DNA of 38,897 nucleotides, from the NCBI RefSeq assembly GCF_000003855.2, contig NW_003101674.1, positions 665,514 through 704,410 on the forward strand, in the 5' to 3' direction. Below the pieces are notes generated by a model that did no database searches, was not told the origin of the DNA, and worked only from the letters and a program-made list of their open reading frames with translations. Made by a program: the position numbers and the translations under genes. Below, piece after piece: positions 33,481 to 38,897 of this stretch. The number at the start of each line of letters is the position of its first letter. The stretch's first letter is position 1. The DNA comes from Blastomyces gilchristii SLH14081 (taxonomy: Eukaryota; Ascomycota; Eurotiomycetes; Onygenales; Ajellomycetaceae).

Positions 33481-36400
33481 ATTATAACTGAAAGAACTAG
33501 AAACTTATATACTTTAATTCCTGCAAACTCTACTATAGACACTCAGAAGCAGTCATCTGAATCATGAATAATCTCTATAAAAGAAGTCTCAGAGAATGTA
33601 TCAATTACTTATAAGATATCATTCTCTGTATCTGTGACAGAGAAACTCTCTGAACTCATAAATAAATCAATCTCAATGAAGAACATTCTTGAGTATCTTC
33701 TATAAAATCAAGCTATTTTTCTACAAGAAATACTTACTGTCTGTAAACACTCTTGAACTGAGTCTCTAAATATAATCTTCAAAGATAACTGTGAACTGAA
33801 AAGAAACTTTCTTAAGCTGTGATTACTTAAGATTATCTACTGAATTACAATCTATAAAAGCTTTTACAAGTTTGTATTTGAAATTAACTTATAAGTCTGA
33901 CTATGTGATATAAAAGATGAAGAAGCTGTTATTTATATAATAACAGATCTTCACTACACTGAAGCTAAGAACTAACTGAATTATCTAAAGAATAATTATA
34001 AGAGATCTCACTGATCTGTTCTCAAGACCTATTTAGAGAATAAGTTAAAGAACTCTGTGAGCTGAATAGAGAATATCTGAATTATAATCATTAATATTAG
34101 AAAAAGAGATAAGAAAGCTGATAAAGATTACTCACAGTGCTTTATAAAATTATAATATGAATTGAGATCTGTGAAAACAGAGTTCTGAAACAAGACCTGA
34201 ATAATAATATTTATAAAGAGACTGAATAAAAATATATAGAATAAGCTTATTAAGTAAGACTCTAAGTTCTTGACTCTGAAGAAACTAATAACTCTCATTC
34301 ATTACTTACAGATTACTTTGAGAGTCACAGATCTACAGAGAGTGAATTACTAACTGATTCTATAAGAATCAGAATAATTGAGAACAGATTTACTGATAAA
34401 AGATGATAAGATATAAAGAGATTCATATCTGACTGCTGAGAAGAAAGAGAGAGCTTTATAAACTTCTGTAAACAGAGTGTATAATAGAGAGATTAAGAAA
34501 AAGAGACTCTGCTTTATCTATTTTAAATCAGAATATTATTATATAAACTGTCTGAATAAATTAAAATAGAAATTTAAGAAGTTATAGATAGAGTCAGTAA
34601 CAGTCTTCTTAAGAGTTTTAAAGCTGATATCTGAATCTGTTACTTTCTCAATGAAAATATATACTTATAAGAAGAGATCACACTGTGATACTACTGCTCT
34701 ATCAGTATAAGAAGTATTAATAGACTCAGAATCTCAGATCACTGTAATGTTTCTAAAGCTTACAGAGTAAATAAGCTGAGTAATGAAAACTGAGAATCTG
34801 CTCTTATAATAAGCAGAGTGTGAGAACTCAGATCTAAAAGCTGAGAGACTTATAAGAATTATCTTTGAATTATAAGATCTTTTTGAAAACTGAAGAAGAT
34901 TTATAGAAACTGTGATTATTATAAACATCACAGATAACATATACTTAGAGCTTATATAACTTCAAAGACACAATCTGTACATAGCTATCTATGAGTCAGA
35001 TTTATACTTTCAATCAGTGTTAACAGACTCACTTATAAAGATAGAATCAGTTAATACTGTAGAGTTGATTAGAGAAGACAAGCTCATCTATATAATAACT
35101 TTACAAATATCTGAGAACTTTACAGTTATAGAAACTGAGCTTTAGATATCAGAGAAATACTGAGATCTCATAGAGATATTTAGCTCAGTAAAGACAGCTG
35201 AGCTTTTATCTCACTATGAGAAGAATCTGATAATAGATTTAATAGAAGAATAGAAATTCTTCTGAGAATTAATCTATAAGCTCTCTCATCATGAGACAGA
35301 GATCTTACAGACTTATATAAAGACAAATTTAAAGAATGACTTTATCTGATCTTCACAGATCTCTGTAGAAGTCTCTATGATATTTATAAAGAAGAAGAAT
35401 AAAGATCTCAGATTATATATAGACTACTATAATCTGAACTTCAAGACTATAAAGAGTCACTATTCTCTGTCTCTGATTGAGAATGTGATCAATCATCTTA
35501 TAAAAGCTGTTATATTCACATAACTGAATATAATTAATATATATACACAGCTGTGAATACAGTCTGAAGATGAATAAAAGACTGTCTTTAGAACTGTATT
35601 GAAATTATTTGAATATCTAGTGATGTCTTTTGATTTGATTAATATCTTCACAGTATTTCAGTCTTTTATTAATAAAATGCTTCATCTATATCTGAATGTC
35701 TTTGTAATAATATATCTGAATGATGTGATGATGTACTCTACAAAGAAGAAAGAATACACTGAGTATATATAAACTATATTAAAGATCTTAGATGAGACAG
35801 AACTGTATATTAAGTTTACAAAGTACAACTTCAGTACTTATCAGATTAATTTCCTAGAATATATAACTACTATAGATAGTATTCAGATGAAATCTTCACA
35901 GATTAAGACTATTCTATTATAATCAGAGTTAACTAGTATTTATAAAATTCAGATCTTTCTGAGCTTTGTGAATTTCTATAGATAATTTATCTTTGTATTC
36001 ATGAGAATCTTCTTGACTCTTACAGATATACTGAAGAATGAAAATAAGAAGAAGTTATTCTATAAATGAAGAATGAAAAGATTTTTAAGAAGAGAGAGCT
36101 GTAAGAACTTTCTTACTTCAGAAGCTTACAGAATCTTTATAAGATTGAAACAGATATTTATAGATACAGTGATACTATTTCACTTTGATTTCTTACTCTT
36201 AATCAGATTGAAGACAGATGTCTTCTTCTTTACAATTTCAGAAATAGTCTCATAACTACAGTTAAATAAGAACTGAGTTTCAGTGATCTTTTTCTTATAA
36301 AAGATACAATCTGTGAAGATTAACTATAGTATTCATAATTAGAAGCTTCTTATAATAGTGAAATTCTTCTATTATAGATATTACTACTTTGAAAATGTTA

Positions 36401-38340
36401 TAACAGTGATTACTTTTAAAACTAATTATAATAGCTTATAATAGTTTACTTTAATTAAGAAACTCTTATAACAGCAGATTCACTGAGTTCAGAGACTGAG
36501 TAAGTTCTGATTCAAGATAGAGTATATTAAGAAAACTAAGAACTCAGTGAACAGATTCTCTCACAGATCTGACTATATTAAGAAGATCAGAGTGATAGAT
36601 ATAGAGAAGCTAGAGAAGACAGAAAAGCTTCATAGAATACTCAGACTGAGTATTATAAAGAAATTGACTGAAGAGTCTCTCAATTCTCTGTGAGAGAAGA
36701 AGAGAAAGAGAGAAAAGAAGTCTGTATAACTACTCTCTACAATACTGAGAGTTAACACTCTGAGAATCTCTGTAAGAATTCTTGAAAAGAGTATCTATAA
36801 TCTAAAGAGTTTACAGACTTTGAGAAGCACTGTAAAAGACCTGATATAAGAAGAAATAGAGTATAAGTCTTTATAAGATCTTCTATTCAAATTGTTAGAA
36901 CTGTGACTGAAGAATGAATATACTTAGTATATTCAGAAACTGCTTATAACAGAAATCAATTCTGCAGAAATAAAGAATTAAAGAGACTTAAATAGTCTCT
37001 TATAAAGAGAGAGTCAGATTTATATACTTATAAATGAGTTTCTATGTATAGAACTTATTAAAAGATATCATAACTCTTCTCTAGTAAGTTATTTTATAAA
37101 TACTAGAACTTATAAGTTATTTATAAGAAAATACTTCTGACTAAAGATGTGAGAACTTGTAAAGAAGATAGTGAATTCTTATACTATTTATTAAAATTTA
37201 TAGATAGTATAATTCAGATTATATAAAGAACTTACTCCTCTATTTATCTTATAAGAATCTTGAAAACAGTTAGAAATAAATACTCTCATGAGTCTCTCTG
37301 AAAGTAAGAATATATATAATACCTGCTTTGACAGTGTGCTGATAATAATAGATTACTTCATTAAAATAACACACTTTATATTCACTTATATTCACTTAAA
37401 GTCAAAGAATTTAACTCATATCTTCATTTATAATATAATTCAGTTATATGAGTTATCTCTAAATATTATCTTAGATAGAGAATCAATCTTTACAGAGAAG
37501 TTCTGATCTGATCTGATAACTATACTGAAGATCTTATAAGATCTAAGCACAGCTTTTCATTAATAGACAGATAATTAAATAGAATATCTAATGAGTATAT
37601 TAAAACAGTATCTGTGATATTTTATTAATTATAATTAGAATGACTGAGTGTATTAATTATCACTTACAGAGTTTATATATAATTACTCAAAGCATGTCAG
37701 TACAGATAAAACTCTCTTTAAGATACTTATTAAGACTTATTTATAAATAATCTTAATGAATCTATGAGAGTATACTATAGAGTGTGATAATGTCTGTGAA
37801 CAAGCTGAGAGAATTCAGAATATCTGAAAGAAAGTCTGTAAATTCTTGAGAAAGACTTAAGAGTATTAGAAAAGATACTATAACTTCAAGTACATTGTAA
37901 AGAGTTTCAAGAAAGATAATAGAGTCTGACTAAGTCTAGAAAACATTATTATATAAAGATTCAATAAGAAGCTAAATCTCTTATAAACAGAATCTTGTAA
38001 GATTATAAAGAAAGTTAGTTTGCAGTTCTATAGATTAAAACTATCATCTGAACTGTAGATATATAATATTTTTCATATCTCTTTACTCTGTGAATATAAG
38101 AAATTTTCAGAAGAGAATTCTGTAACTTATCACTCTATTTATAAGATATTAAAGAGTGAGAGAGAATATCAGATTAAAGAGATTATTAACTCAGAGAAGT
38201 AGAATTATAAGCTCTGATTCAAGATTCAATGATAAGAATATTCTGATAAAATGAATAAGTTCACTTAAGAATCATCTAAGCAGATAAGATATCTGTGAAA
38301 GCTGAGATATAACTTTTATACTGTGAATTCTGATAAGTCA
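33481..38340 (+). pseudogene. gypsy-5 gag-pol polyprotein, RIP-decayed
   Basis: One frame (that of 33481) holds for nearly 4.9 kb with stops only. The N-terminal part is gag, with a knuckle at 34510-34551 (CFIY...C, one Cys read as Tyr and the His position as Tyr). Protease is marked by LIDSES near 34715, where family members have DSG. Reverse transcriptase shows YIDYYNLN (about 35419) and a catalytic box YLND at 35713-35724 in place of YLDD. RNase H follows; integrase has a DYF block near 37350 and ILDRES near 37475. An FHISLL-type block (about 38070) and a chromodomain (about 38160-38310, YQIKEIINS) end it. No start codon is obvious; the frame may open upstream of 33481. Confidence 0.85.
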
Positions 38341-38897
38341 GAATGACACAGTCTTCATTAAGAATCTGATTATAATAAAGATATTAATACTATTATTTAT
38401 AAATTCTAGTCTATAAGATAATAAGTTTCTACTGAGATGAACAGTCTGCAGCATATATATAGAAAAGAAGAAATTATATTATTATTAAAGCTAAAAATAA
38501 AGAAAAATAAATAGAACTGTGAACACAATTTAAAGATTAATAAAGAAAAAATAAAGAAAATTCATACTTATATTCTTAATATCTGTAACATTCAATTCTC
38601 TCATGACTATTAATTTCTCTTTTCAAAGAAGCAGAGAGTATTATATCTGCAGTACAGATAATTATTATATTTGATATAAAGACTGTCAGAAATGCACAGA
38701 CTTCAAGAGAGTCAGATATCAGAGTATATACAGTCATAGCAGAATCTTAAGAGCTGATCATCTATATATATCACTAAATACTTCTTACAAAGCTGTGTTT
38801 TCTTTCTCAGTTATACTGAAGTATTCAGCCTGAAAATAATTAAGATATGAAGGAGAGAGCTCATCTGCTCAGATTAACTCTTATTATAAATTCATGA
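38341..38897 (+). other. gypsy-5 region after the chromodomain, possible Cys-containing extra frame
   Basis: Past the chromodomain a plus-strand frame with few stops (about 38600-38870) reads a C-x2-C pair (DCQKC) followed by a basic, Ser-rich stretch. It could be the start of an additional zinc-binding product or only 3' untranslated sequence. It does not match a family I know, and the window ends here. Confidence 0.3.

Larger units (their letters stand above)
33189..38897 (+). mobile_element. gypsy-5: Ty3/gypsy chromovirus, plus strand, 3' end beyond window
   Basis: It starts where LINE copy 2 similarity stops, at TGTATCTG, a plausible LTR start. It contains a promoter-like region, a long gag-pol frame with a chromodomain and a Cys-rich tail. 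The 3' LTR must lie right of the window, so the 5' LTR cannot be delimited by comparison. Confidence 0.7.

Noticed and set aside
1..38897. tRNA, rRNA, or intact host genes.
   Set aside because: I found no cloverleaf-like, ribosomal or intact multi-exon gene signals; every recognisable coding stretch belongs to a decayed mobile element, apart from the H3-like frame inside the hAT.

Overview
The window looks like an AT-rich, gene-free repeat block from a filamentous fungus, most likely a Pezizomycotina ascomycete; I cannot name the species. The evidence is the kind of elements present (Tad-like LINE, Ty3/gypsy chromoviruses with chromodomains, hAT DNA transposon) and a pervasive C-to-T / G-to-A decay that fills long reading frames with stop codons while keeping their frame, as repeat-induced point mutation (RIP) does. 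No intact host gene is visible. CpG is nearly absent except at the outer ends of elements.

Most of the window is a nested stack of insertions whose boundaries can be read directly. (1) Positions 1-1324 are the 5' end of a minus-strand gypsy element (gypsy-3) that runs off the left edge. (2) A plus-strand Tad-like LINE occupies about 2011-8370 (53-bp 5' repeats, ORF1 with zinc knuckles, ORF2 with endonuclease, reverse transcriptase and RNase H, AAT-repeat tails). (3) A second, minus-strand LINE copy lies tail-to-tail with it (about 8430-10846) and resumes at 33122-33188. (4) It is split by a minus-strand gypsy element (gypsy-2, 10847-33121, about 8.1 kb of its own sequence, 165-bp LTRs). (5) Gypsy-2 is split by a 5.75-kb hAT transposon (13593-27716) with an 8-bp target duplication. 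(6) The hAT is split by a complete plus-strand gypsy element (gypsy-4, 16160-23931, two 533-bp LTRs, 5-bp duplication AATAA) and by a 584-bp non-autonomous hAT element (25883-26466, 8-bp duplication AGTGCAAT). (7) A fourth gypsy element (gypsy-5, plus strand) begins near 33189, also in the second LINE copy, and runs to the right edge.

Two things stand out. The hAT transposon carries, antisense to its transposase, a decayed reading frame that aligns along the histone fold of histone H3: a possible captured H3 gene. Secondly, the two gypsy-4 LTRs give a direct readout of the mutation context: changes at CpG, CpC and CpA but none seen at CpT, unlike the CpA-dominated RIP of Neurospora. The decay fades towards the outer ends of several elements.

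All coding features are pseudogenes. Their products would have acted only in transposition (capsid, protease, reverse transcriptase, RNase H, integrase, transposase). Coordinates of decayed coding regions are approximate; LTR, TIR and target-duplication coordinates were read base by base.
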